NCBI RefSeq assembly: GCF_000698575.1
Contig: NZ_JFHD01000001.1
Span: 496,001-560,000, forward strand
Reading direction: 5' to 3'
Source of the DNA: Caballeronia zhejiangensis
GTDB taxonomy: Bacteria > Pseudomonadota > Gammaproteobacteria > Burkholderiales > Burkholderiaceae
DNA: 64,000 nt
In this document: piece after piece, positions 1 through 9,161 of the stretch
Position numbering within the stretch: position 1 is the first letter of the stretch
How the letters are laid out: each line of letters begins with the position of its first letter
The notes under the pieces: model-generated
Databases searched by the model: none
What the model saw: only the letters and a program-made list of their open reading frames with translations
Told to the model about the DNA's origin: nothing
Translations under genes and position numbers: made by a program

Positions 1-638
1 AGCGTGGCCGTCCATCCGACGATGCCGCCCTGCGAGCGAATCATCTCGATGGTCGCAGTCTTGAACGACGGTATGTAGCTCGCCGTCGCGTCTTCTATCA
101 GCACGCATTCGTAGCCGCGATCGTTCGCTTCGCGCATGCTCGTCTGCACGCATACTTCGGTCGTGACGCCTGCGAACACGAGATGCGTGATGCCGCATCG
201 CGCAAGCTCTTCGCCGAGGCGCGTTGCGTAAAAGGCGCCTTTGCCGGGCTTGTCGATGACGATCTCGCCCGTAATGGGCGCGACCGCATCGACGATGGCG
301 TTGCCCGGTTCGCCGCGAACGAGAATGCGGCCCATCGGTCCCATATCGCCGATGCGCGCTCGTGGCGCGCCGCGCAGCCGCTTCGCATCCGGACAATCGG
401 AGAGATCGGGCGCGTGCGATTCGCGCGTATGCACGACGAGCCAGCCGCGATCGCGCGCATGTTCGATCAGCTGCGCGACGGTCGGCACGATCGACGTCAG
501 CAGCGACACATCGTTGCCGAGCGCTTCGCCGAAGCCGCCCGGCTCCACGAAGTCGCGCTGCATGTCGATGACGATCAACGCCGTATGCGCTACATCGAAC
601 GTGAACGGAGACGGTCGGGCGCGGGTCAGGGTAGGCAT
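1..638 (-). CDS. Isochorismatase-family cysteine hydrolase, partial; candidate triuret hydrolase
   Basis: The frame reads from an ATG at 638 leftwards through position 1 with no stop, so the C-terminus is outside the window. About 212 residues are visible. The cysteine hydrolase triad is present: Asp in LIVIDMQ near residue 24, Lys in IDKPGKG, and Cys in TTEVCV. It is clearly a paralogue of the biuret hydrolase at 3254-3946, sharing the [10 protein letters not shown] and RGEPG blocks, but it lacks that protein's N-terminal PYPWPYDG segment. It starts 4 bases after the formamidase stop, so it is the last visible gene of the operon. Known biology: triuret hydrolase (TrtA) is a BiuH paralogue reported beside biuH in Herbaspirillum. 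Assigning TrtA here is inference; any amide or ureide hydrolase of this family is possible. Confidence 0.75.
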   Translation of the reverse strand, partial: MPTLTRARPSPFTFDVAHTALIVIDMQRDFVEPGGFGEALGNDVSLLTSIVPTVAQLIEHARDRGWLVVHTRESHAPDLSDCPDAKRLRGAPRARIGDMGPMGRILVRGEPGNAIVDAVAPITGEIVIDKPGKGAFYATRLGEELARCGITHLVFAGVTTEVCVQTSMREANDRGYECVLIEDATASYIPSFKTATIEMIRSQGGIVGWTAT

Positions 639-642
639 GGCG

Positions 643-1641
643 TCAGCCCTCGTATCGGCGTTCGGGTTTCGAAAAACCGCATGACGTCCCGTCTTTCACG
701 ACGACTTCGTCCTCCCACGGCAGACGATATTCGCCACGCACCATGTCCTGCATGAACGTGTAAGGACAATCCTGCGCGCCGCCCTTCACGGCGACATAGC
801 CGCGATGTCCGAACTGATAGATGTTGTTTTCGACGCCCCAGTGAATGCGGGCTTCGCGCACGAGATCGGGGCGCATTTCACAGGTGATGATCTCATCCGG
901 GCGATGACTGCCTTCGACCAACACCGTGCCGTCGAAATCGCAGAACATGCCTTCGCCCATCGAGTCGAACGTGCCGTCGCTGCCGCACAGACACACGCTC
1001 GCGGTCTGCGCGAGATTCTGGAATGCGTTCGACTGATTGGTGATTTGCCAGGCATGGCGAATGGGCGCGGTATAGCCCGCAGTGCGCAAGATGATTTCCG
1101 CGCCCTTGTAAGCGGCTTCGCGCGCCATCTCCGGAAACATGCCGTCATGACAGATGATGAGCGAGAGCTTCGCGCCCTTCGGCCCGATGCACACCGGCAC
1201 GCCGAGATTGCCCGGCTCCCACGGCTCGACCGGCACCCACGGATGCATCTTGCGATAGTAGAGTCGCACCTCGCCCCGATCGTCGATGATGATCCCGCTG
1301 TTATAGGGATTGCCGCCTGGATTGCGCTCCATGATGGAGAAGCATCCCCAGATGCGATGCTCGATGCACGCCGCCTTGAACGCGGCCACTTCGGGACCGT
1401 CGAGCGAGCACATGATGGCATCGTTCGTATCCATCGACAGGCCGTGCAGCATGTATTCGGGAAACACGACCAGATCCATCGACGGATTGTTGCGGCGCGC
1501 CTTGCCGATCAGTTCGACGATGCGCCGTGTCTGCGCGGCCAGTTGCTCCGGGGTGGCGACAGCCGGATTCTGCAACTGCACGAGACCCACGACGATGCCT
1601 TGCGGCGACTTGTTCAATCCACCGAGACCGCTCGAACTCAT
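643..1641 (-). CDS. amiF: Formamidase (AmiF-type, nitrilase superfamily)
   Basis: A 332-residue protein of the carbon-nitrogen hydrolase superfamily that closely resembles Helicobacter AmiF, which hydrolyses formamide to formate and ammonia in the cytoplasm. The catalytic triad is visible as Glu62 (VVFPEY), Lys131 (YYRKMHPW) and Cys164 (LIICHDGM). Other AmiF-like blocks are SIMERNP, the WGVENNIY stretch and the HRGYVA motif near the C-terminus. Length matches the family (about 334). The ATG at 1641 has a good AAGGAG just upstream and starts 14 bases after the transporter ATPase stop. In this operon it may release ammonia from a formyl-type intermediate or directly from imported amides; that role is inferred. 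Confidence 0.88.
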   Translation of the reverse strand: MSSSGLGGLNKSPQGIVVGLVQLQNPAVATPEQLAAQTRRIVELIGKARRNNPSMDLVVFPEYMLHGLSMDTNDAIMCSLDGPEVAAFKAACIEHRIWGCFSIMERNPGGNPYNSGIIIDDRGEVRLYYRKMHPWVPVEPWEPGNLGVPVCIGPKGAKLSLIICHDGMFPEMAREAAYKGAEIILRTAGYTAPIRHAWQITNQSNAFQNLAQTASVCLCGSDGTFDSMGEGMFCDFDGTVLVEGSHRPDEIITCEMRPDLVREARIHWGVENNIYQFGHRGYVAVKGGAQDCPYTFMQDMVRGEYRLPWEDEVVVKDGTSCGFSKPERRYEG

Positions 1642-1655
1642 TCTTCCTTGCTCCT

Positions 1656-3251
1656 TTATGCGTGAACGGCGAGCGGCTCTGACGCAGCGCGCGTGGCGCT
1701 TTCGACATGACCCGCCATGTGTCTTCCCAACGCGACGCGATCCGCGCCGCTCGCAGCCGTTTCGTGTACCAGCCGCCCTTCCGCGATCACCGCGATGCGA
1801 TCCGCCAGTTCCAGCAGTTCATCGAGGTCTTCGCTGACGAGCAGCACTGCGGCGCCTGCATCGCGTGCGGCGAGAATGCGCGCGTGGATGTCCGCGACCG
1901 ATGCGAAGTCGAGTCCGAATACGGGATTCGCGACGATCAGCACATCCACCGCTTGCCCGAGCTCGCGCGCGAGCACGGCGCGCTGCACGTTGCCGCCCGA
2001 CAACGTGCCGATGGCGCGCGCCGGCACCGGCGGTTTCACGTTGAATTCGGCGATGAGACGTTCGGCGCGTCCGCGCATCGCACGGCGATCGAGACGCCAG
2101 CCGTGACGCTTCATCGGCGCACGGTCGAAGTCGCGCAAGGCGAGGTTGTCCGCGATGCTCATGTTCGCGACGCACGCATTGCGCAGCGGTTCTTCGGGGA
2201 GCGCAAATACGCGCAGCCGCGTCATCTCTTCACGCGTCGCGCGGTATGGCTCGCCATGCATGCGCATTTCACCGCTTTGCACGCGGCGCTGGCCGACGAG
2301 CGCTTCGATCAGTTCCTTCTGCCCGTTGCCCGATACGCCCGCGATGCCGAGTATCTCGCCCGACTTCACGCTGAGCGAAACATCGCGCACCGCCCGATGT
2401 CCACGATCATCGACGACGTTGAGACTGGACAGCGCGAGACGCACGGGCGAAGCCGCATCGAGCGGCTTGCGTCCGGGCTGCATTCCGGCGAGTTCGGGAT
2501 CGTCCTGCTTCGCGGATTCACCGCCCATCATCGACGCGGCGAGCTTGTCGCGGCTCGTATCCGCGACCGCGCTCGTCCCGACGAGCTTGCCCTTGCGCAA
2601 CACTGTGACGTCGTCGGCATACGCCATCACTTCACGGAACTTGTGCGTGATCATCAACACGGTCAGCTCGCCGCGCGTGGCGAGATCGCGCATCAGGCCA
2701 AGCACTTCGTCTGCTTCCTGCGGCGTGAGCACGGACGTGGGTTCATCGAGAATGAGGAAACGCTGCTGCAAATAAAGCTGTTTCAGAATCTCGAGCTTCT
2801 GCTTTTCTCCTGCGGCGAGACCGGCGACGGGCGCATCGAGAGGCAGACGAAAGGGCATCGAACGCATGAAGGCATCGAGCGCGGCACGTTCCTTCGGCCA
2901 GTCGATCTTCCACGGCAATCGCCCGCGCGCCAGCAGCAAATTTTCTTCGACCGACAAGCCCGCCGCCAGCGTGAAATGCTGATACACCATGCCGATGCCG
3001 AGCGCCTGTGCATCGCGCGGCGACGCGATTCTCACCTGCCGCGCATCCGCGATGATCTCGCCGTGATCGAGCACGCCATAACCGACGAGCCCTTTCACGA
3101 GCGTACTCTTGCCCGCGCCGTTTTCGCCGAGCAGCGCATGCACGGTGCCCGCGCGCACTTTGAGCGTCACGTCGTCGAGCGCGGTGAAAGCGCCGAAACG
3201 CTTCGTCGCGCCGAGCACTTCCACGCTCATCGCTTTGGTCGGTGCGTTCAT
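1656..3251 (-). CDS. BMP-type ABC transporter ATP-binding protein (two nucleotide-binding domains)
   Basis: A 531-residue cytoplasmic ATPase with two fused ABC domains, the layout of YufO/NupO in nucleoside-type BMP transporters and of sugar RbsA proteins. The first domain has Walker A GENGAGKS, a QHF Q-loop and Walker B LILDEPT. The second has the degenerate P-loop GVSGNGQKE and SGGNVQRA signature usual for the second half of this family. The frame stays open upstream, but the ATG at 3251 follows the biuret hydrolase stop by 2 bases and gives the normal family N-terminus. It should energise the two permeases at 3972-6006. Substrate is inferred from the operon: a ureide such as biuret or triuret rather than a nucleoside. 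Confidence 0.9.
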   Translation of the reverse strand: MNAPTKAMSVEVLGATKRFGAFTALDDVTLKVRAGTVHALLGENGAGKSTLVKGLVGYGVLDHGEIIADARQVRIASPRDAQALGIGMVYQHFTLAAGLSVEENLLLARGRLPWKIDWPKERAALDAFMRSMPFRLPLDAPVAGLAAGEKQKLEILKQLYLQQRFLILDEPTSVLTPQEADEVLGLMRDLATRGELTVLMITHKFREVMAYADDVTVLRKGKLVGTSAVADTSRDKLAASMMGGESAKQDDPELAGMQPGRKPLDAASPVRLALSSLNVVDDRGHRAVRDVSLSVKSGEILGIAGVSGNGQKELIEALVGQRRVQSGEMRMHGEPYRATREEMTRLRVFALPEEPLRNACVANMSIADNLALRDFDRAPMKRHGWRLDRRAMRGRAERLIAEFNVKPPVPARAIGTLSGGNVQRAVLARELGQAVDVLIVANPVFGLDFASVADIHARILAARDAGAAVLLVSEDLDELLELADRIAVIAEGRLVHETAASGADRVALGRHMAGHVESATRAASEPLAVHA

Positions 3252-3253
3252 GG

Positions 3254-3946
3254 TCAGCGTCCCAGCGTCGCGAGCAAAGCCTTCGAATCCGATACCGTGC
3301 CGAATACGCCGCCCTGCATCAGCACCATGTTCAGCGCGGCGTCGTGATTGCCCTGATCGGTCGCGCCGCAACAATCCGCGAGAATGGTGCATTCGAAGCC
3401 GCGATCGTTCGCTTCGCGCATCGTCGTGTGAACGCAGACATCGGTCGTGATGCCCGTGAGCACCAGATTCACGATGCCGCGCGTGCGCAATACCATTTCG
3501 AGGTCCGTTGCGCAGAACGAGCCTTTGCCTGGCTTGTCGATGACGATCTCGCCTTCGATCGGCTTCAGTTCATCGATGATTTCCCAGCCCGGTTCGCCGC
3601 GCACGAGTATCTTGCCGCAGGGTCCTTCATCGCCGATGCCGATGCCGTTCGTGCCCGCGCGACGGCTTCTCCATCGCTTGTTGGCGGGCAAATCCGACAG
3701 ATCGGGCCGGTGCCCTTCGCGCGTATGAATGATCGTGAAGCCTTGCTCGCGCATCAGCGTGAGCACGTTCCTGATCGGTTCGATGGGCGCGCGCGTCATC
3801 GAGAGGTCATAGCCCATCTTGTCGACATAACCGCCGATGCCGCAAAAGTCCGTCTGCATGTCGATGATGACGAGCGCGGTGTTCTCCGGCCGCAGATTGC
3901 CGTCGTAGGGCCACGGATAGGGACGTGCTTCGATGAAGCGGCTCAT
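3254..3946 (-). CDS. biuH: Biuret amidohydrolase (biuret hydrolase)
   Basis: A 230-residue isochorismatase-like cysteine hydrolase. It matches the Rhizobium biuret hydrolase very closely as I remember that sequence, including PYPWPYDG, IIDMQTDFCG, THTREGHRPDL-like, ANKRWRS and the NDRGFEC blocks. The triad is Asp29, Lys138 and Cys171, equivalent to Asp36, Lys142 and Cys175 in the Rhizobium enzyme. It converts biuret to allophanate and ammonia. The ATG at 3946 has GGAG eight bases upstream; the gene sits 25 bases after the second permease and 2 bases before the ATPase. An allophanate hydrolase in the same operon (7123-8955) would take the product, which strongly supports the assignment. Confidence 0.9.
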   Translation of the reverse strand: MSRFIEARPYPWPYDGNLRPENTALVIIDMQTDFCGIGGYVDKMGYDLSMTRAPIEPIRNVLTLMREQGFTIIHTREGHRPDLSDLPANKRWRSRRAGTNGIGIGDEGPCGKILVRGEPGWEIIDELKPIEGEIVIDKPGKGSFCATDLEMVLRTRGIVNLVLTGITTDVCVHTTMREANDRGFECTILADCCGATDQGNHDAALNMVLMQGGVFGTVSDSKALLATLGR

Positions 3947-3971
3947 GTGTTCGACTCCATGAAAATAGGGT

Positions 3972-4898
3972 TCAACGCGTGAGACTCAGTTCGCCGGGCG
4001 CACCCGCGAGCGTGCGGTCGGGACGGCAATTGACGATCATGATGACGAGCGTGAGGACGTAAGGCGCCGCATTGAAAAGGTAGTAACCGCTCGTCACGCC
4101 GATCGCCTGCAACGCGGGTCCGAGCGCGCCCGCTGCGCCGAAGATCAGCGCGGCCCACAGGCATCGCAACGGCTGCCAGCGCGCGAAGATGACGAGCGCG
4201 ACGGCCATCAGGCCTTGTCCGCTCGACAAGCCTTCGTTCCAGCTTCCGGGGTACACCAGCGACAGATACGCGCCGCCTACGCCCGCGAAGAAGCCGCCGA
4301 CCGTCGTCGCGAGAATGCGAACGCGCGTGATCGGATAACCCATCGCGCGGGCGCTTTCCGCGTTCTCGCCGACGAGACGCAAAGCCATGCCCCAACGCGT
4401 ATGTCGCAAGCCCCATTGCAACGCGAACGCCAGCGCGACGCCGATGATGAAGAGCGGATTGACATGCAACGCGTTATGCAACTGCGGCGACGAAGCCCAA
4501 GCACCGAGATCGATCGATGACAACATCGGCGCTTGCGGCTCGATGAACGGCTTGCCGAGATAGAACGCGAGGCCGGTGCCGACCAGCATCAGCGCGATGC
4601 CGAACGCGATGTCCGACACGCGCGGCAACGAGCACACGAGACCGTGCAGGCAGCCGAGCAGCAACCCCGCGCAGCCGGCCGCGAGCACGCCGAGCCACGG
4701 CGAGCCGGACAGATACGCGGCCGCATAACCGGTCATCGCGCCGGATACGAGAATGCCTTCGAGGCCGAGATTGACGCGCCCGCCCTTCTCCGTCAGACAT
4801 TCGCCGATGCTCACGAACAAATACGGCGTGCTCACGCGGATGGCGCCCGCGAACAACGACAGCAGCAGCACCGCGACGGGTGAATGTGCGTCAAACAT
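3972..4898 (-). CDS. BMP-type ABC transporter permease (YufQ/NupQ-like)
   Basis: A 308-residue inner-membrane permease of the BPD_transp_2 family. The N-terminal EKGGRVNLGLEGI block is the hallmark of the YufQ/NupQ subunit of nucleoside-type importers, and hydrophobic segments run through the whole length. It overlaps the preceding permease gene by 8 bases, so the two are translationally coupled and should form the heterodimeric channel. Length is typical (about 300-320). Substrate is inferred from neighbouring biuret and allophanate hydrolases; the sequence alone does not show it. Confidence 0.88.
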   Translation of the reverse strand: MFDAHSPVAVLLLSLFAGAIRVSTPYLFVSIGECLTEKGGRVNLGLEGILVSGAMTGYAAAYLSGSPWLGVLAAGCAGLLLGCLHGLVCSLPRVSDIAFGIALMLVGTGLAFYLGKPFIEPQAPMLSSIDLGAWASSPQLHNALHVNPLFIIGVALAFALQWGLRHTRWGMALRLVGENAESARAMGYPITRVRILATTVGGFFAGVGGAYLSLVYPGSWNEGLSSGQGLMAVALVIFARWQPLRCLWAALIFGAAGALGPALQAIGVTSGYYLFNAAPYVLTLVIMIVNCRPDRTLAGAPGELSLTR

Positions 4899-6006
4899 GA
4901 GTGCCCTCCAGTCGAACCGACGAGCGCGCGACGGTCATCGCCTGCAGCCTGATGCGCCACGCCGCGAGACGACCGCCCATCGCTTCCCACGCGAGCAGGT
5001 TGGCAAAGAGCAGACCTTGCAGGACGAGCGTGGTGGCATCGGGCAGACCCAGGCGGCGTTGCAGAAGCGAACCGCTCGCTTCGATACCGCCGACGAGCAC
5101 CGCGCACAGAATGATCGCCAACGGGTTCTGACGCGCCGCGAACGCCACGAGAATCCCCGCATAGCCGTAACCCGCCAGCAGCGATGCGTTCGCGCTGCCC
5201 TGCACCGCCGCGACTTCGAACATGCCCGCGAGACCGGCCGCCGCGCCGCCCATCGCGCAGGCCGCGATCGCGAGCTTGTTCACCGGCAGCCCGACGAGCT
5301 TCGCCGCATGGTTGTTGCCGCCCGCGATGCGCATTGCGAAGCCTTTGGTGCTGTGGCGCACGAAGACCCATGCCGCGACGCACGCGAGCGCCCCCCAGAA
5401 CAAGCCCCAATGCACATCGAGACCCGGCAACGAACCGATCGAGAAGGCATCGGGAACGGGCGGCGTCGAAGGCTTGTTGAGACTCGCGGGATCGCGCAAC
5501 GGTCCTTCGACGAGATGCTTGAACAATGCAATCGCGATATACGACATCAACAGACTGCTGATCGTCTCGTTGACGCCGCGCCGTTGCCGCATTGCGCCGA
5601 CCGCGCCGATCCACACGCCGCCCGCGATCATGCCGGTGAGCGCCATCAACGGAGCGACGACGAACCACGGCATCGCGGCAGGCACGACCGTCGCCACGAC
5701 CGCCGATGCGAGTCCGCCGAGCGCGAGCGCGCCTTCGCCACCGATCACGATCAGCCCGACCTGCGCAGGCAGCGCGACGCACAACGCGGTGAGCATCAGC
5801 GGCGCGGCGCGCAGCAACGTGCTCTGCCACGCGAACGACGAGCCGAATGCGCCTTGCGCGATCAGCACGAGCGCATCGTTGGCGGGCTGGCCCTGCACGA
5901 GCAGGAATAGCGAGAACAGCACCAGCGTGCCGATGAGCGCGCACAACGTCGGCAAAGCGGGCAATGCGCCCAGCGCCACGCGCGGTAATAGAGGATAGGA
6001 ACGCAT
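4891..6006 (-). CDS. BMP-type ABC transporter permease (YufP/NupP-like)
   Basis: A 371-residue inner-membrane permease of the BPD_transp_2 family, the longer YufP-type partner. It has the LIVIGGEGALALGG block near residue 90 and the NETISSLLMSYIA motif that follows it in this subfamily. The ATG at 6006 is preceded by a GGAG about 6 bases upstream and lies 22 bases after the binding-protein stop. It overlaps the YufQ-like gene by 8 bases. With that partner and the ATPase at 1656-3251 it makes a complete importer. Confidence 0.88.
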   Translation of the reverse strand: MRSYPLLPRVALGALPALPTLCALIGTLVLFSLFLLVQGQPANDALVLIAQGAFGSSFAWQSTLLRAAPLMLTALCVALPAQVGLIVIGGEGALALGGLASAVVATVVPAAMPWFVVAPLMALTGMIAGGVWIGAVGAMRQRRGVNETISSLLMSYIAIALFKHLVEGPLRDPASLNKPSTPPVPDAFSIGSLPGLDVHWGLFWGALACVAAWVFVRHSTKGFAMRIAGGNNHAAKLVGLPVNKLAIAACAMGGAAAGLAGMFEVAAVQGSANASLLAGYGYAGILVAFAARQNPLAIILCAVLVGGIEASGSLLQRRLGLPDATTLVLQGLLFANLLAWEAMGGRLAAWRIRLQAMTVARSSVRLEGTHV

Positions 6007-6028
6007 GCCGGCTCCGCGAAGGAATGAA

Positions 6029-7126
6029 TCAGATCTGCCCGACGACGCCCGCGACGAGATAGTTCATGCTTTCCAGCTTGATATCCGTCTGCGCGTAAGC
6101 CGTGCCCGATGCGATGGCACTGCCGCCCTTGTTGTCCTTCATCGGGCCTTTGAAGATCACGTAATCGCCCGCGGCCATCTTCGTCTTGATGGCGTCGGCA
6201 TTGGACTTCGCATCGGCCGTGACTTTCGCGCCGTAGGGCGACATCTTCACGAAGCCTTCCTTCAGGCCGCCGCGCAGAATGTTGGGCTGCGGCTTGCTGG
6301 TCTGCGCATCCGTGACGAGTTCCTTGAAAGGCGTCGCCCAATCCCACTCCGCGCCCGTCAGATAACCCTTCGGCGCAAGCGCGGCCTGACTCGCGTGATA
6401 GCCGCAACTCATCGCGCCGCGCTTCTCCGCCGTTTCGATGACGACCTTCGGACCGTCGACGTGACAGGTCAGCACATCGCATCCCTGATCGACGAGACTG
6501 TTGGCCGCTTCGGCTTCCTTGACCGGCATCGACCAGTCGCCGGTGAAGATGACGTGCGTGGTGATAGACGGATCCACCGATTGCGCGCCGAGCGTGAACG
6601 CATTGATATTGCGCAGCACTTGTGGAATCGGCTTGGCGGCGACGAAACCGAGCTTCTTGCTCTTGCTCACGTGTCCCGCGACGACGCCGTTGAGGTACTG
6701 ACATTCATCGATATAGCCGAAGTAGCTCGCGATATTCGGCGGATTGCCCTGCTTCCACAAACCGCCGCAATGCGCGAAGCGGACCTTCGGATACTTCGCG
6801 GCCATCTTCAGCACATGCGGATCGAAATAGCCGAACGAAGTCGCGAAGATGAGCGTCGCGCCGTCCTGTTCGATCATCGCTTCCATCGTCTTTTGCACGG
6901 CCACGGTCTCGGGCACGTTCTCTTCCTCGACCACTTTCACGCCCGGCATCTTCTTGATGATCGCGGCGGCCTGAGCCTGCGCCTGGTTATAGCCGTAATC
7001 GCCCTTCGCGCCGACATAGATCACGCCGACGGTGAGATTGCTTGCGCCGAAGGCGAGATCGAAGGGCAGCGCGCTGCCGAGCGCGAGCGCGCCCGCGCCT
7101 TGGATGAACTGGCGGCGATTGGTCAT
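6029..7126 (-). CDS. BMP-family ABC substrate-binding protein (Tat-exported)
   Basis: A 365-residue periplasmic binding protein of the BmpA/PnrA/Med family. The N-terminus carries a twin-arginine signal (NRRQFIQGAG) with a hydrophobic stretch ending near AFGA at residue 27. The mature part begins LTVGVIYVG and contains the YGYNQ block typical of BMP proteins. The frame is open far upstream, but the ATG at 7126 overlaps the allophanate hydrolase stop by four bases (ATGA) and begins the signal peptide. BMP proteins usually bind nucleosides; some homologues in nitrogen-catabolic operons bind ureides or purine products, which is what this context suggests. Ligand unproven. Confidence 0.87.
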   Translation of the reverse strand: MTNRRQFIQGAGALALGSALPFDLAFGASNLTVGVIYVGAKGDYGYNQAQAQAAAIIKKMPGVKVVEEENVPETVAVQKTMEAMIEQDGATLIFATSFGYFDPHVLKMAAKYPKVRFAHCGGLWKQGNPPNIASYFGYIDECQYLNGVVAGHVSKSKKLGFVAAKPIPQVLRNINAFTLGAQSVDPSITTHVIFTGDWSMPVKEAEAANSLVDQGCDVLTCHVDGPKVVIETAEKRGAMSCGYHASQAALAPKGYLTGAEWDWATPFKELVTDAQTSKPQPNILRGGLKEGFVKMSPYGAKVTADAKSNADAIKTKMAAGDYVIFKGPMKDNKGGSAIASGTAYAQTDIKLESMNYLVAGVVGQI

Positions 7127-8955
7127 GATGTAGCTTCCTGTTTGAGTTGATCGCTGGATGAAGAGACGAGGCTGTGCCGATACGCGCGCCAGCCGCCGAA
7201 GGAAGTGATGTCGCGTGCGCCGCTGTCCGGCGCGACGGCGGCCGGTTCGCAGATGAAGCCTTTGACGATGCGGCCATCGGCGGTCGTGACCGTGCCGATA
7301 CCGAGCGGCGCGGGAATCGCCGCGACGAATGCGCCGAAGGTCCGCATAGGCATCTCCCATATCTCGATGGCGATCGCGGCACCCTCGTTTTCGGTGCGCA
7401 CGAGTCCGGGCTTCGGCGGCTGCGTATCGGCTAATGCGTAGAGCGTGTAGTGCGGCGACGTCATCGCTTCTTCGATGAACCGCGCGCCCGCCTGCTTCAT
7501 CTGCCATTCGAGCGGCATGCCGCGCAGATGTGCGCCGACTACGGCGAGCTCGATGCTTGGCTCCTGGATCGGCAGCGGATCGATGCTGGCATCGGAAAGT
7601 GCCTGAATCTTCGCGCCCAATGCCGCGAGTCTCCGATCCGCGCCCGCTGGCCCAATGAGCGTGATGCCCGCGGGCAAGCCGTCGGCGCGCGGCGGTCCCG
7701 GCACGGCGAGCGCGCACAGGTCGAGCAGATTGACGAAGTTCGTATAGACGCCGAGACGGCTGTTCACTTCGACCGGGTTCGCCTGCACTTGCGCGATGGT
7801 CGGATGCGTCGGCGTCGTCGGAACGATCAGGATATCGAAACGTTCGAACAACGCTTCCGCCTCACGCTTCAGCAGCGTGAGTTCGTATTGCGCGTTGAAT
7901 GCGTCGGCGGCGGAGAATGCGTCGGCCTTGCCGATCACTTTCGCTACGGTCGGATCGATGTCATCGCGGTTCGTGACGAAGAAATCGCCCAGCGCCGCGC
8001 GGCGTTCCGCGACCCACGGACCGTCGTACAGCAACGCGGCCGCGCGTTGCATCGGTGCGAAGGGAAACGTCGCGGGTTCGAGTTGCAGACGATCCAGCGT
8101 CGCCGCGAAGGCGTCGGCCGCGTGCGTGTCGCCGAAGAATTCCAGCGTGTCGGGAATCGCGACGCGCGGCGCATCCGGCAGCAAGCCGCGCGCTGCGACG
8201 CGGCGCGAATAACCGTCGAGCGCATCGAAAGTGACCATCTGCTGCAGCACGATCCAGGCATCGGCGACGTCGTGCGCGAAGATCGATAGCGTATCGAGAC
8301 TCTTGCACGCGGGCACGACCCCGCGCTTGCTGACGAGCCCCAGCGACGGCTTCAATCCGACGATGCCGTTGAAACCCGCCGGCACGCGGCCCGAACCGGC
8401 GGTATCGGTGCCGAGCGAAAACGCGACGATGCCCTGCGCCACCGTCACCGCCGAACCGGAACTCGATCCGCCCGACACATATTCCGGATGACTAACTTGT
8501 CGCACGGCGCCATGCGGCGAGCGCGTGCCGACGAGACCGGTCGCGAACTGATCGAGATTCGTCTTGCCGATGAGCATCGCGCCCGCATCGATCAAGCGCT
8601 GCACGGCGAACGCCGTTTCGCCGGGCGTATAGGCGAACGCCGGACATGCGGCGGTCGTCGGCAAGCCCGCAATGTCGATGTTGTCCTTCACCGCGAACGG
8701 CACGCCGAATAAAGGCTTGCGCTCGAAGATCGCGGGTCCGGCTTCGGCGAGCTCGCGTGCAAGCGACGCTGCCGTCGTTTGCAGATCCGCTGCCGGAACG
8801 ACGAGCGTCCATGCTTCCGGGCGATCACTCGCTTCGATGCGAGCAAGCGTCGCTACGGCGATTAGCTGCGGGTCGGTATCGCCGCGCGCGTACGCATCGA
8901 GAAGTGCGCGAACGGTGAGCGGTGCGTGATCGTCGGCAGATGCGGTCGCGTTCAT
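7123..8955 (-). CDS. atzF: Allophanate hydrolase (AtzF type)
   Basis: A 610-residue two-domain enzyme. Residues about 15-450 are an amidase-signature domain with the Ser-cisSer-Lys triad at Lys90 (FAVKDN), Ser164 (GGSSSGS) and Ser188 (TAGSGR), one residue offset from Pseudomonas AtzF (Lys91, Ser165, Ser189). Residues about 460-590 are the AtzF C-terminal domain, beginning at VVGAHLRGMPLEWQ. The enzyme hydrolyses allophanate to ammonia and CO2 (via N-carboxycarbamate in AtzF). The ATG at 8955 gives the normal N-terminus; a TTG at 8988 is the alternative. No clear Shine-Dalgarno sequence is seen because a palindrome (8958-8982) occupies that place. First gene of the operon and downstream partner of biuret hydrolase. 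No fused biotin carboxylase, so this is the s-triazine/biuret type and not a urea amidolyase. Confidence 0.92.
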   Translation of the reverse strand: MNATASADDHAPLTVRALLDAYARGDTDPQLIAVATLARIEASDRPEAWTLVVPAADLQTTAASLARELAEAGPAIFERKPLFGVPFAVKDNIDIAGLPTTAACPAFAYTPGETAFAVQRLIDAGAMLIGKTNLDQFATGLVGTRSPHGAVRQVSHPEYVSGGSSSGSAVTVAQGIVAFSLGTDTAGSGRVPAGFNGIVGLKPSLGLVSKRGVVPACKSLDTLSIFAHDVADAWIVLQQMVTFDALDGYSRRVAARGLLPDAPRVAIPDTLEFFGDTHAADAFAATLDRLQLEPATFPFAPMQRAAALLYDGPWVAERRAALGDFFVTNRDDIDPTVAKVIGKADAFSAADAFNAQYELTLLKREAEALFERFDILIVPTTPTHPTIAQVQANPVEVNSRLGVYTNFVNLLDLCALAVPGPPRADGLPAGITLIGPAGADRRLAALGAKIQALSDASIDPLPIQEPSIELAVVGAHLRGMPLEWQMKQAGARFIEEAMTSPHYTLYALADTQPPKPGLVRTENEGAAIAIEIWEMPMRTFGAFVAAIPAPLGIGTVTTADGRIVKGFICEPAAVAPDSGARDITSFGGWRAYRHSLVSSSSDQLKQEATS

Positions 8956-8957
8956 GA

Positions 8958-8982
8958 GTTCAATCTTGAATACAAGTTGAAC
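8958..8982. promoter_or_regulatory. Palindromic operator candidate (FadR/GntR-like) at the atzF start
   Basis: An inverted repeat lies 2 bases before the atzF ATG. Outer arms are GTTCAA and TTGAAC; the inner core at 8965-8976 is CTTGAATACAAG. The core fits the TTGTATxCAA-like sites of FCD-domain GntR regulators. Its place over the ribosome binding region suggests repression of the whole operon, either as a DNA operator or as an RNA hairpin. No GntR gene lies in the window, so the regulator would be outside it. Confidence 0.55.
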
Positions 8983-9161
8983 GCACAATGCACTGTCCGT
9001 GCCAGTGACAGATTCCGCCGTTAAATCAACGATTTGGCATCAGCGTCGCGACTTGCGGCGACCGGGCGTGATCCACGCCGGTTCAGCAATGACCCAGCCG
9101 TGTGCGATAAATCCCGCTGACGGTGCAGCGGTCCACGGCTCCGGTGGCGACAGAGTCCGCG

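Noticed and set aside
183..755. Plus-strand open frame of 190 codons at the left end
   Set aside because: It is antisense to the cysteine hydrolase and formamidase genes, is Arg-rich and shows no family pattern; a GC-rich shadow frame.
1707..3347. Plus-strand open frame of 546 codons
   Set aside because: Exactly opposite the transporter ATPase, with His/Arg-rich composition; the minus-strand protein has clear Walker motifs.
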